From: Lactarius indigo
Taxonomy: Eukaryota; Basidiomycota; Agaricomycetes; Russulales; Russulaceae
Direction of reading: 5' to 3'
Assembly (NCBI GenBank): GCA_025766275.1
Contig: JAFKAC010000025.1
Span: 558,001 to 622,000 of the forward strand
Length of the DNA: 64,000 nucleotides
Shown here: one piece after another, positions 23,436-34,900 of the stretch
How the letters are laid out: the number at the start of each line of letters is the position of its first letter
Numbering within the stretch: position 1 is the first letter of the stretch
Position numbers and translations under genes: made by a program
The notes under the pieces: generated by a model
The model's input: the letters and a program-made list of their open reading frames with translations, nothing else
What the model was told of the DNA's origin: nothing
The model's database searches: none

Positions 23436-24418
23436 ACGAGGGGTGCAGATGAGGGCACGGGACTTGGCGACCGAGGCCTGCACACGCGACCCCCCTGATG
23501 GGCTGAACCGCGTCAACTCTGCAGCATTCCAGAAGGCTAGAGCCCGCGAGCTCGCCTTCCATGGCTGGAACGCCTCCTGGCAAGAAGCGCGGCTTATCCC
23601 TGAATTCCGCCGCAACGTGGTTGGGGAACCACTCTCTTTCGCTCACACTCATTCCGACATTCACCGTCCCCATCCCACCAATCACCACCCACTATGGCTG
23701 CAGGCCACAGCAGCTGAAAAAGAACCCTCGGGGCGTCGCCGCGCTAAGCACACCAGGCGCAGCACATCCACCCTCATGCAGGTTGCGACGGACCACGCCT
23801 TCACGGGCACGTACGTCCGGCGCTTCCGGCCCAACGACCCCCCTGAAAACGAGGCTTGCCCTTGCGGGGAACCTCTTCGAACCGCGGAGCACATCATCCA
23901 TCACTGCCCGCGCTACCTCCAGGATCGCATCGACACCGGCATCTTGCGGTTCGCGATCCCCCCTACGCCCCCTCTCTACCCATTCACCGCACTCTTATCC
24001 GAGAAGCGGGGCGTAGGGAAACTCCTAGCCTTCTTTGACCAGACTCGCGCGCTCTCCAAGCCGGAATCCGGTCCCCCTATACCCGTGCCCCCTGAACCCG
24101 ACTAGGTAGGTGCACACTGAGGTTTGGTTTCCTCTCTTGTCTCCTGACTATCTAACTGGCGGTCCTCGCGCCGCATATATATCCATTCTCGGCCTCAGCT
24201 TGTGACTGTATGCCCGGTGACCCTCGTGGTTGCCCCTTCTCGTATTATTTCTCTGATGTTTCGGTCCCGTACCTACGATACTCGGGGGCGCCTCTCTGGC
24301 TTGAATGTGTTTCATAAATACGGCTCTGTTCTGCTGTGACTGGTCTGTAACTCGTTTTACGCATCCCAGAATAAATATTGATCCAAAAAAAAAAAAAAAA
24401 AAACGAGGGGTGCAAATG
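23436..24418 (+). mobile_element. 5'-truncated non-LTR retrotransposon (LINE-a) with target-site duplication
   Basis: The element body is 23452-24402. Its open frame (23443-24105 on +) is the C-terminal end of a LINE-type polyprotein, with a zinc-knuckle CPCGEPLRTAEHIIHHCPR (about 23863-23920) typical of the region after the reverse transcriptase/RNase H. It ends in a proline-rich tail. AATAAA-like text at 24371 and a run of A (24385-24403) form the 3' end. A 16-base direct repeat flanks it: ACGAGGGGTGCAGATG at 23436-23451 and ACGAGGGGTGCAAATG at 24403-24418, one mismatch. The homologous stretch in unit 2 (about 12570-12610) lacks the insert. Confidence 0.85.
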
Positions 24419-24840
24419 GGACTCGGAGGTGCACTAACGACGTTTGAATTTGCCCCAACTCACTAGCGCTCACCAGTGGATACAAGTGACGAAGGCACGT
24501 AGGCATCCCGACGCGACCGACTCAAAGAACAAGATGATACGACCATCCTACAGCTGATACAGTATACTATACGATCTAATACGTCCTGCCGTACCCACCC
24601 ACTTTTGACATCACACTGGTAGCCAAGTTACGTGTGTGCCTCCCTTCAACACCTTCCGACCATGGTTCCTTTGACCTGCGTTACCCCGTATCTTATTGAT
24701 CAGTCTATCTTCAATCAAAATCATCGAGCTGTAAGGACACTGATAACAAACGTAACAGAAGAATCGTGGCGGAGCTCGTTCATAAGGGCTCCACGAGAAG
24801 AGAGGACGCTATTCTTGGCCTGGGCAAGCTGAGCCGATGG
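24419..24840. other. spacer after LINE-a
   Basis: Continues the collinear spacer of unit 2 (12610-13010), including the GGGCTCCACGAGAAGAG block at about 24786. No gene. Confidence 0.4.
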
Positions 24841-25460
24841 ATTGTGATCGCAGAGCTCACGGATGGATGAGACCAACGCCGCGCGCGAATTTTCATTGTT
24901 GCTGATGACGATGGCTGGCGCGGCTGGTTATATGATAGGGTTCGGCATCATGCCCTATCTCTCCTCCCCTCCTTCGCTGATGTTATTTCCGGTGCCGCGT
25001 TGCGTAGTGCGCTGACCACGAGTTTGCTTCTCGACCCTAATGTTCTCATTGAGCGCGCCACTCAAGAAGCGACTGCGTTTGCGTTAGCGAGTGAATATTT
25101 CAGGGTCTCACCGAAGACGTACCAAAGAGCCAGCCTCCAGAAAGAGCGCGAGAACCCGAACATCGTGATGGAGACGGCTGTCCCAAGAAGGCCCGGCAGA
25201 AGGATAGGTTTTGCGCACGATGCAGTCGGAAAGGCGGCTCCACTGGAGCACAGTGGCCGCTTCAGCGGCATAGAATGCAGAGAGCTATGAGGTGACTATA
25301 TGCGTCGTAAATGGAGAGACGGACTGTGATCCCTGTATAATACCCCACTTTCCGTCCATCACTCCATCACCGCCGGCAATTGTGGGTTCGCCGATTATCT
25401 AGGATAAGAGATCACTCGACTATCGTACAGAAAAGCCTGAGAGAACTGGGCATACCTAGT
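24841..25460. pseudogene. MFS transporter copy 6, scrambled fragments on both strands
   Basis: 24848-24985 (+) matches the fourth exon of MFS3 (IAELTD..TNAAREFSLL..MAGAAGYMIGFG). 25290-25060 (-) matches its third exon (YAAEAATVLQWS-like, then ILLPGLLGTAVSITMFGFSRSFW), and the material to about 25460 (-) resembles the second-exon region. Two adjacent pieces in opposite orientation show an inversion or independent insertions; neither can be expressed as a transporter. Confidence 0.65.
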
Positions 25461-25928
25461 TGATGTAGGGTGTGATGGAATTGGAGGCGATGTTATCTGT
25501 GAGTCGGACTGAGATGAGGACGAGGATCTAGAAGATAGGTAGTGATGTCGGTTTTTGTGATACATGACCGCCTCAAGAAAGAAGAGGCGTCTTGTCGTCT
25601 AGAATTGACTGGTAGATGTTATTTGCAGTTGACATCGACCCTAGGGTTGGTCACATGCCCTTCCTCTGCTGGTGCTGGTCAAAGCTTAGGACCGCTGATA
25701 CACAACGTCGTCGTCGTCGTCAGTGGTTGACATGCTCCTTATCGCGGACAGTGATAACAATCTCAAATACAGTCTCTGTCTCAGTTACGACAAACAGAAA
25801 TGTCCATCATAGATACCAGTAGATAGTGTATCCGGGCTATGGCAAGAAGAGCGGGGTGTATTCATAAAATAAAAACTAACAATTTCAGCACATGAGTTGA
25901 GTAACAAATTGATAGAGATGTCGCGTAA
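25461..25928. other. spacer between MFS fragments and Yra1-like gene
   Basis: No gene seen. Contains a short CGT triplet repeat near 25708 (CGTCGTCGTCGTCGTC). Confidence 0.3.
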
Positions 25929-27038
25929 TCAAGCCATTTCGACGTCCCCATTGTCCACTGACTTGGCGGCAGGGGTGCCCGACGTACTATCGACAGCCAT
26001 GAACGCATCAATCTCGCTGTCGAGCTCCGCGGCGCTTTTCGGGGCTGCGTTGGCCGCACCACGACCACGACCAGCGCCACCACTCCCTCGCCCTCGCCCT
26101 CTACCGCGAATCGGACCCACTTTCCTGCTTTGCCTGCAAAGTGATGTGACACTCCTAAAAAAAAACGAAGTGAGGTATGACGTAATCAACGCACATTAGA
26201 GACGCCTTCGCGTCGTTGTGCGCTCTATCGAGTCGATTTAGGAGTGGCGGCTTCTGGATTCGGCTGAGCAGCGAAGACGGAGGCGCGCTTGCACGTCTTG
26301 GGGGACTTTGGTCGAATTGAATAGAGATGGGTTGACCTGCGATCTCGACTTTTGAGAACCGGAAAAAAAAACAAAATAGAGAGGGATTGGATTGGTCATT
26401 CGTACCTTTTGCTAAAACGCCGTCTAACTGTTTTTTCGCTAGTTTTGCCTCTGCCGGCGTCTCGAAAGTAATGATGGCAACGCCCGACGAGCGACCGCTG
26501 CGATCATACTAACAATTCAAATGGCGACGAGACAGAACGGGTGACCGTCGACAGAGGGGGGGGGGGGGGCGTCAATATGACAAAAAATCCCGGAACGGAG
26601 CGAGAAGAGAGGTTGAGGGGAGGGGGGGGGGGTTGTTTCTCTTCTCTACGACAGAAACGAGGAAATGGTAGTCGGACATATTCGTACCCTGATGAATGGC
26701 TCGCGCACGAGCGTGCCAATCTTCCCAAAAATCGCCTTTGCAAAAGTTTTTGTCGTCATCGCGTGTACAGGAGGGCAGGTGAGAGAAGCGTACTGTTAGG
26801 TCCTTCGGCGTGATTTCGTAATGAAGATTCGAGACCACGAGCTTGTTGCTGGGCGCTGCGTTCGGATCTGCAGTACTCCTCGGACCCCCTGGAGCTCTGT
26901 CGTGGACCCATACGCTGTCATCGGACGCACGAGGCTGACGGGATGGGCAGTTGGCAAAAAAAAAAAAAAAGGTTGGTAGAACTAATTGCAGAGATTTACT
27001 TTGGAAGCGAACTTGGCTGCAGACTTGAACGGTGCCAT
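25929..27038 (-). CDS. RNA export factor of the Yra1/ALYREF (THO complex subunit 4) family
   Basis: Six minus-strand exons, 27038-27000, 26934-26794, 26735-26688, 26508-26406, 26336-26195 and 26154-25929, join in phase to 232 residues. The RRM is split over exons 2-4: KLVVSNLHYEITPKDLTAIFGKIG, then YDRSGRSSGVAIITFETPAEAKLAKKQLDGV, the RNP2 and RNP1-like strands in the right order. An RGG/GRGRGRG region follows near the C-terminus, and the conserved terminal box SAAELDSEIDAFM. In other fungi this adaptor bridges UAP56/Sub2 and the Mex67 export receptor. The first exon (MAPFKSAAK) is the least certain part; a canonical UAP56-binding N-terminal motif is not obvious. The introns carry a poly-G and a poly-A tract. 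It is the first conserved housekeeping gene right of the NLR/4HB array. Confidence 0.88.
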
Positions 27039-28059
27039 GGATGGATGAGACGTGGACGTGGAAAGAGGGTGTATGACTGTTGTAAGCCAAAAGTGGCGCC
27101 CAAACCACGGTTACCCTCATCGGACTTGAAATATTACGTCGTTCTCTGAATTCTCAGTGCAGCGTACTTCCGGGCCGGTGAAGCTTTCCAACCACGTCTG
27201 GGGCTAATCTGAACGTCTCCTGGCGCGCTATCATAGTCTCTTGGATCTAGCATTTTTTTGTCAAGTTTTTTGTGCATCCTCATGCAACTTCCGAGGGGCG
27301 CAGGATGACATGGTTCGCTCGATGTATCATCTCACACACCGCCTGTTGAATGACAAACCAAGTTGAAAACGTTGGGATTTATAAAGGTGTTCTGGAAGAG
27401 CTCGGGCGAAAGTTGACGTTCGTACTGGCCTCACGAAGCACTTCCATGGCCGACACCCAGTCTAGGATCCGCACTCGGATACAGATCCTTAGCGATACCA
27501 CACGATCGAGAGGAAGAAAGCGACAACGACCAACGACAACACATCGCAATAAAAGGAACAAACAGACTAATACAAATCCTCACCTCGGAATCAGCATACC
27601 TAATATGGGTCACGGGATGTGAAAGAACTATCCAATCGAAAGGGCACTCATCCGAGGAAATAGAACGACGGTGGTGTTGGACGAGTCAACCGCCGGTAGC
27701 GCGGACCGTGGTTACGATTACTATAATTCCTGTTTGATCACTCGATTGCCCGATGTGCCCCCGGAGGGGCTTAATTAACTGTATAGTTCTTTCGTACTCT
27801 TAAGCCCGTAGCCCAGGGTGTATGCGCCTCAGTCATCCTTGCTTCTGACTGAGCATACGACGCGCCGTCGTATTTGTTAGCTTCCATGGCCATAAACGCC
27901 GTCTAACGCCACAGATCGTCATGTCTCAACAGGTGGCTCAACCAGATAAACTGGAGACTGATAAATGACAAAATAATAGTCACGAAAATCAAACACGACC
28001 CCAAAACAAAGAACCTCGTCAAAGCCACCTGGAATAACATATTCCCCCCCAACTGGCTC
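27039..28059. other. intergenic region without recognised gene
   Basis: Includes the 5' side of the Yra1-like gene. The frame 27350-27622 (+) is rich in Arg/Thr/Asn and shows no family features. Nothing further can be supported. Confidence 0.3.
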
Positions 28060-28140
28060 GAAATCCGTGAGGTTTCAGTGGGTAGGAGACAACACGGCAC
28101 CTAACCACGGCTGCTCTGTGTTTGAGTCCCACACTATCCC
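28060..28140 (+). repeat. tRNA-like sequence, degenerate (possible SINE head)
   Basis: TTTCAGTGGGTAGGAG near 28071 resembles a pol III A box, and GTTTGAGTCC near 28120, one change from the B-box core GTTCGAGTCC, lies at a tRNA-like distance. The acceptor and T stems do not pair properly, so it is not a functional tRNA by eye. Confidence 0.3.
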
Positions 28141-28769
28141 CCCCACCAGGGGATGTGGGTAAGCGCATTTTCCCTCACAAACCAGTTCCCTCTAGGCCCG
28201 GCAACAAGCGCGCTAAGTAGAACTAATGGCAAATCTCCTACTGCTTAGCACTTTATGTACTGGTATTTAGACGTCTACGCATAGACATAATGCTAGATAC
28301 CGGTATAAAAGCGCTCTTCCAAAAAAAAAAAGAAAATTGATATTCGGAAGATATCTCAAGCAACAGACTAGTCATCGCTTTCATATCACTTCTCAAATTG
28401 ATTGACTCACCAAAGGCCCAGTAACACTTGTGGTGAATGACATCACAACGCTCACGGAATTGGGATGGAAAACCTGAGATATACAAAGATGGGTCCAGAA
28501 CTGTAGCCGTCTTGATGAGGTTGCGTCGAGGTCACGCAATCGATTTGACAATCGATTGAAAACTTGGACAGCTGAGAAATGTGCGGTTGAGTTTGTACGT
28601 CACGATATCCCTCTGTTCAATTCAGTAGGCCAATAACAGCCTTTCTTGGACTCCGAGAGGATGACTGCAAGGCTCGCCACCCTGCGTGTCACTCGAACGC
28701 AACTTGTGAAGAAGGGGGCTGACAACCACCAGGTTATTGGATAGATGGTCCATATATAACTTTGCCCTG
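28141..28769. other. intergenic, nothing recognised
   Basis: Short frames on both strands with no family resemblance. A poly-A tract lies at about 28320. The tandem duplication starts at its right edge. Confidence 0.3.
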
Positions 28770-28981
28770 TTGGACAAATCAATGACGCCATTACAGTACC
28801 AATGCCCAGCTATCTTACTGTAGGCCGGCCGAAACCTCGTGTTCTCCCCGTGTTATCCTTCTTTGCCTTGCAGCCAAAGAATTTTCCAATCGAACCGATC
28901 ATGATTCATGAGCGTCTGAGGACCCTTTAAATCTCATGGCTCTGCTGGCGCGTCCCTGCCTTCGTTCGTTTACCCCCTCCC
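28770..28981 (+). promoter_or_regulatory. promoter block of giant gene A
   Basis: Conserved with 41535-41846. It shares GAAACCTCGTGTTCTCCCCGT-like text, a GATCG...CGATCATGA dyad, and GAGGACCCTTTAAAT (about 28918), whose TTTAAAT could serve as a TATA-like element about 60 bases before the ATG. Confidence 0.45.
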
Positions 28982-31900
28982 ATGGCGTTACACACACCGC
29001 CTAACGTCTTCTCGGACAATTGTCTGCCTACGGATTCGGTTCCTACGGGTATCACTGGTAAGTACTTGTCATTTCTGGCTTGACAGTGATCACGTTAACT
29101 GGTGAACCCCCCTATAGTCGATACTCAAGCCGCGGATTCGTGGCAAACTCATAACAATAGTACGCCACCTGCGTCATTTGAACTGAGGCAGTGGTGCGTT
29201 GTTCTGATCTATTTATTCTGGACATTACAGACTCGCGTTCTGCGCCTCCCGGTGGAGACATTAAGCAAGATTCCGGGATAAAGGGTACATCTCACATCCG
29301 AGGTATTTGGATGAGCGCTCTAACTTCGACCGTAATCATGGATAAAAAACTACGCAGACGGCGATCAGAATCGTGTGAAGAACAATGGTAACCCTACGAC
29401 GACTCTTATCGACTTGGCCAACGAAGTCAAGGACATGTACCGTCTCCTTGACCTTGTCAGCGAATCTGGGAGCAATGGATATGGTAAGCTTCACCTCCAA
29501 GGGACGGCTTCACGATGCTTATCCAGCACATAGTCGATAAAGTGATCATCGCTCAAGACTCTCTCCAGCGCTTTATCAACGTGATTTCCCCCGGGACTTA
29601 TGCATCCATCACCAGAGTCGATTTCAAGACACTCGATCAGCTCGCAATCAAGCCTCTGGGTATATACGGATGCAAAGATGAGATCGTGCGCCTGTTGCAG
29701 TCTCTTGGCGCGGTTGATAAGAAACTGTGTGTAATTTGTTTTTGCGTATCTTCTGTCCTTCTCATCGCTCTCAGAGCTCGTTTATTACTCGCCCCAAGTG
29801 ACATTGGAAGCTCCCAGCGGTCTCTCTCCCCGGGTCTATACATCCTCAGGGCTAGCACGATCCGACCAACAGACGAGCGTCACTACGTCATCTACTGGCC
29901 TGAAGACTCAACCTGGAGTGACTCAGAAACATCATCTGTGTGTCGCAACAGAGTAACATTCATGAGGTGAACGTCATTTGATAATTTACCTCTCTCACCC
30001 ATAACAATCTGTTGGGCAGGTACCTCACGAAAATGTGCGATCAAGTCATTGCACTGCTGTCCCCAGATTACTCCGCGTCAATAGTCTGGAGTGATGAGGG
30101 GAGCGACGCCGGCGAGTCTGTGGATATAGTTTCGCGTCCTGGATTTCAGGTGACGCTGACACCTGACATTCTTTGATCGATCGCTGAAATTTCACAGATG
30201 AATTTGCGTATCATTGTGTCGGACAAGGTCCCTCCTGGCTGTCAGGCTGACCCCTCTATCTTCGTTCCTCGGTTCCTTCCTGGTGAAACTGTGCAGGGCC
30301 TTCTGACGGCTGTTTATATCCCTGATTCTATCAGAACGGAGACGATCAACCAACGCTCATATAGTCGGGTGGCACTATCACAATTGCTGTAAGTACCTGG
30401 GAGAAAACCTGTCACGATACCGCTTTCACACTCTCAATAGGAGAAGCAATGCACTCGTTCTGTCAGATGACATTGATGAGGACACAGTGCGAACCCTAGT
30501 CAACGTAGCTTTATCAGATCTCTTTCCCAAGCAATGCAAACTGTGGCGTGTCAAGCAACAGGACATTCGTGACGTCTTCATGCAAGAGCAGACGAGGAAA
30601 AAAGGCGCTGTCGCTCAAGACATTGCCAATACCGGGGGCTCGTTGCGATGTGCCCTTCGCGAAGAAGTTGTCGACCACGTGACCACCCTCTTTCCGTAGG
30701 TCGTTTCAATTGCCTCGATCAATGAAGACAGTACCTATCTGATAATATAGGTCGTTGGATCGCAATGGCCTCTCTTCCCACGTGCTCGTCCATGGCAATG
30801 ACAACCTAGGTGTTAAAAGTAGGGACGCTCCGACGCGCTGCTTTAACATTATGGCTCATACCTTTATTAGACTCCGTGCATCTTTCCGATATTCGCGCGC
30901 ATTACCCGAAGTTTGAAAGCATCTTTCAAGGGCATGTAAAGGATGCCAAGTTCGACTGCGTATTGGAGAAGAACCTAGACTTCAAAGCTTTAAAGCTCGA
31001 CGTCATCTCGTTCTGGCACCTTCAAGAGAAGTACGGACATCTCCACCCAGAAACACGTTCCGCTTTAGTCCAGGCCTTCCTCGTCGAACATGACTATCAA
31101 CGCGCATTGGAGGTCCTTGAGGAAACCGATAGAAGAGCCATTCGGTCCAGCATCGCTGCCCACTTTGTCTCATACTTATCCAGTTCCAGAGGGGAGGAGT
31201 TCTTCGAGGACCAAATCAAGACAGCTGCCGCCAATCTCCCCGATTCGCGGTTTCTGGAACGACTCGAGAGTACCCGCGATGAAGATTTGCGATCCGTGGT
31301 GCGGAGGGCTAAGACTCTTGCGCAAAGAGAGCTGTCGTACTCGATAGACGCAGTAGTACACGAGATGACGCACGCAGTTCTGACGATGCAGCAGGAACAT
31401 TGTAGAATGTCCATTCAAGTCGAAGTCAAGAACGAAGAAAGGAAGGCTTTGGACGACGCGCTCGTAAAGTTCGTTCGTGAAATCAACAAACAATCGGAAA
31501 TGGGGGGAAAGTCGTGAGTTGACCTATCCTTTCGAGAGCTGAGGCTAATTGTAATAGTATTGTTTACATTGATCGCATCGATGTGGAGAAAGAGAAGTAT
31601 CGCATCACGGGTGCGTCTGTCATCTCTCGGTGGTTCATGGAAATCACGAACTAAGGTGCTTTGGGCCAAGACTACAAAGTTACTGGTCGTCGGAAGGCAT
31701 CCCAACTGCCCCAAATTAGGCTCCGGGTTCGCCTGGTGGACTTGACGAGCGATGACAGGCACAACATGCAGCTAGATACTAAATATATCCCGACTCCTAC
31801 GATCGACAATCGCTTCCCGTTGTGGTTCCATATATCACCCTGGGCTAAACTTGCGTGCGAATACACCCCATTGATCGCCGTTTCTTGATCTCACGACACT

Positions 31901-34900
31901 TTCTCAGCTTTTACCGGCTCCTAGAGAACAAAAAACTCCTCCTCGTTCTAGCTAGCCAGAATAAATTCTTCATCTTTCTCGAGCGTCTACCAGTATTGGA
32001 TATGGCTATTCAGCGGGGCAAGTCGATCAAAGGTCTCAACCGCGATAGGTTAGGACAAAACGTCCTGTTTTCCTTCGATGAAGCGAAGCGAGTATTGGCT
32101 GTCTGCTCGTCGACGAGGGTACTGTGGCGTTGTTAGTTGATCCGTAGCAATTTCTGACGTGGGGCCCATCCAGTTGCAGCTCCATGTGTTTGTGTTCGAC
32201 GAGACTTTCAAGACGCTGGAGGGGCAGGGAGGCGCCATCAATCTAGCCTCCTGTTATAGCCAACCGGAGATATCGGTTCTTCAAATGACGTTCGTTTGCG
32301 GACGCGAGGAGGTTGCGTTGGTCGACTCTAATGCCCAGGTTCGGATCTTTTCCTTCGTTACATTGCAATTTAGGTTTGTTTGTTTCCTCAACGCTTTATA
32401 AACGCGATCATGTGTTGCTCAACCACAAGTGGTAGACCGGCGTCCGTTCAACTCCAAACGCTCCCCAACGCCATATATTCCTCACCAGATGGTTCCTGCC
32501 TCTTTGTTGTTCATACTCATGACTCCGGACCGTCACTCACTGCATATCATTGCGAGACATTTGGCTCTTCTAGGGGGATCGCCTTAGACCTTCCCGAGTT
32601 TCCTTTTGAAGGCGCAGTCCTGACATCGATGTTCAGCCGAGGACGCGCCTTTTTCCTTGGTCTTGATACCAATTCCCGGGTCGTGAAATCCGTCGCCATC
32701 GACATCACAAAGAAGGTTACAGAGTTCGTGTGGAAAGAGAAGGGGAGCAAATATACCTCGAACAGCGGCACGCGCCACATTCAGCACAACAGTATACTCG
32801 ACTGTCACGCCGAGGTTTGGACACACTTCCCCGTTCTCGCAGCCGTGAGGCGCAGTAATATTACGTCGCGCAGCGAACGGCAGCAGAAGACGCTAACATT
32901 TATCGCTGATCATCACACACGACCTTTTGCTTCATACTTCTCTGATCTAATCCACACGTTTGAAAAGACGACACAAAAACCCACGGGAGATGAGTTGCGC
33001 AGTATTCAGGTCTCTGCAGCGCAATTCGGACCATTCTTGGATACGGTGCTCTTGGAGTCGGACTGGAAGGTATCTCGCTACCGCGTCGGGGAGTGGCTCG
33101 TCGACCTCCTTTGCCTCATTCCTATCCATATTGCCGTTTGTCGCGACGACCGGTTTGTTCCCCTAGCGAATGGAGTCCTTTCTGCGGAGCTTGAAAGGTC
33201 ACTACTCTGTGCCAAGGCCAACCAAATAGTGGACAGACTGTCGTTCGGCTGGTACGAGTCCATCTTCCGGTCGTACTCGCCCTTACAGGTATGTCATCGG
33301 GTGATCGTCTGGCCCATACGCTCAAGAACGCTGACCCCGCCCAGCCTGTAAAGGTCGTATCATCGATGGGCCAACAGTCCGTAGGGAAGAGCTATTCGCT
33401 AAACCATCTTGCGGATACTTCATTCGCCATGCGGACAACAGGTACAGCTATGCAGCATATGGCGTATAAATGGTTGAGTTCTGTTCACAGAGGGCGTCTG
33501 GATGTCAGTGACACCCACCGACGAGGCGCTCATCGTGGCGCTCGACTTCGAAGGTTGTCTCGATGGTCCCAAGTCCATATTGCGTCGCGACTGACCTCCT
33601 TACAGGAGTAGATAGCATTGAAAGGTCTCCTAAGGAGGACGCCCTTCTGGTCTTATTCAGTACAGCGATATCGAATCTCGTAAGTGGATCACAGCTTGGC
33701 TGAGATCTCATTTTATGAAGGCCCGCAGGTCATCTTCCGCAACAATTTCGCGCTTAGCCGAGATATCAGTGGACTTTTCCAGTCATTCCAGTACAGCTCG
33801 TCTGTCTTGAACACGGCGGCCAACCCGACCCTCTTCCAGTCAACGCTTGTCATAATCATCAAGGTGAGCGCCTGGAGACGACTGCCACCATGCCTTTTGA
33901 CCTCGCTCGCAGGATCTTATGGAAGCTGATAAAATCGGAATCACTCGCGAGTAAGAGTTTCGTACGATCCATGTGTGAATTCCCGGTTAAGTCGCCGTTT
34001 GTAGGTTTAGTCGCAAGTTCCAGCAGATCGTGGAGCAAGAGAAAGATGCCTATTTTATCTCTCGCCTTCACGGCGGGAAATTACACATCATACCATGGCC
34101 TGGGATCGAGTCTAGAGAATTCTACAAGTTGTTCGCGACACTCAAAAGGAGGCTCGACCTACAGAGGGTCTCGCATCCAGCTGCGGGGGACTTCCTTTAC
34201 ACGATCAAGACTCTCATGGGGAAGCTGAAAGTACGCGCCATGTTGTTTTCATCGGTGCCGCCAAGGGTTTATGACATCCACCTCCAGGCTAATGACTGGG
34301 GAGCGCTTTCCCGTCCGTCTCTTCGCGTCTATCTGCGAATAATATTCACACCTGCAACAGATACCATGGCCGAGCATCGTGCCAAATCACTCTCTGACCT
34401 CCTTCCTTTTGCGTTAGCCACGGGGTATTCCGGAATTATACCAGATCTCGAACCCCTAAAAGTCCGTATTGATGAACCGAATCGCGAACAAAATATCTGA
34501 CCCACCACGTAGAATTTTGACACCGACATCGCAGTAGCATGCGATGACACTGCGGCACGCTTTGCTATTTCTAATCGCAAGCAACTGCTACGAAACGAGA
34601 TTGAAATGTATCTTTCTGCTCTATTGGAGCTGCAGAGTTCTGGACCACCACGACAATTTATGCCCGATTCTGAGTGGATGCGAGAAATCGTTTCGCACCT
34701 AAACGGGCTGGTCGACTTGCGAGTCAACCATGTCCGGCGTTGGTTGGACTCAAATTTGGAGAGGTTCCAAGGTGGACATGCTGCCATTGAGGACCTACGC
34801 AGACGATTCGACACTATTGTCATTGAGATGAAGACTAATGTCCAACTCTGCAAGGCTCAATGCGCGTCATGTCATCTCCTATGCATTCGTAGTCGGCTGC

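Noticed and set aside
27600..28300. possible rRNA or structured RNA fragment
   Set aside because: No match to conserved rRNA signature segments was seen; only short hairpins such as the CCCC...GGGG around 28140-28160.
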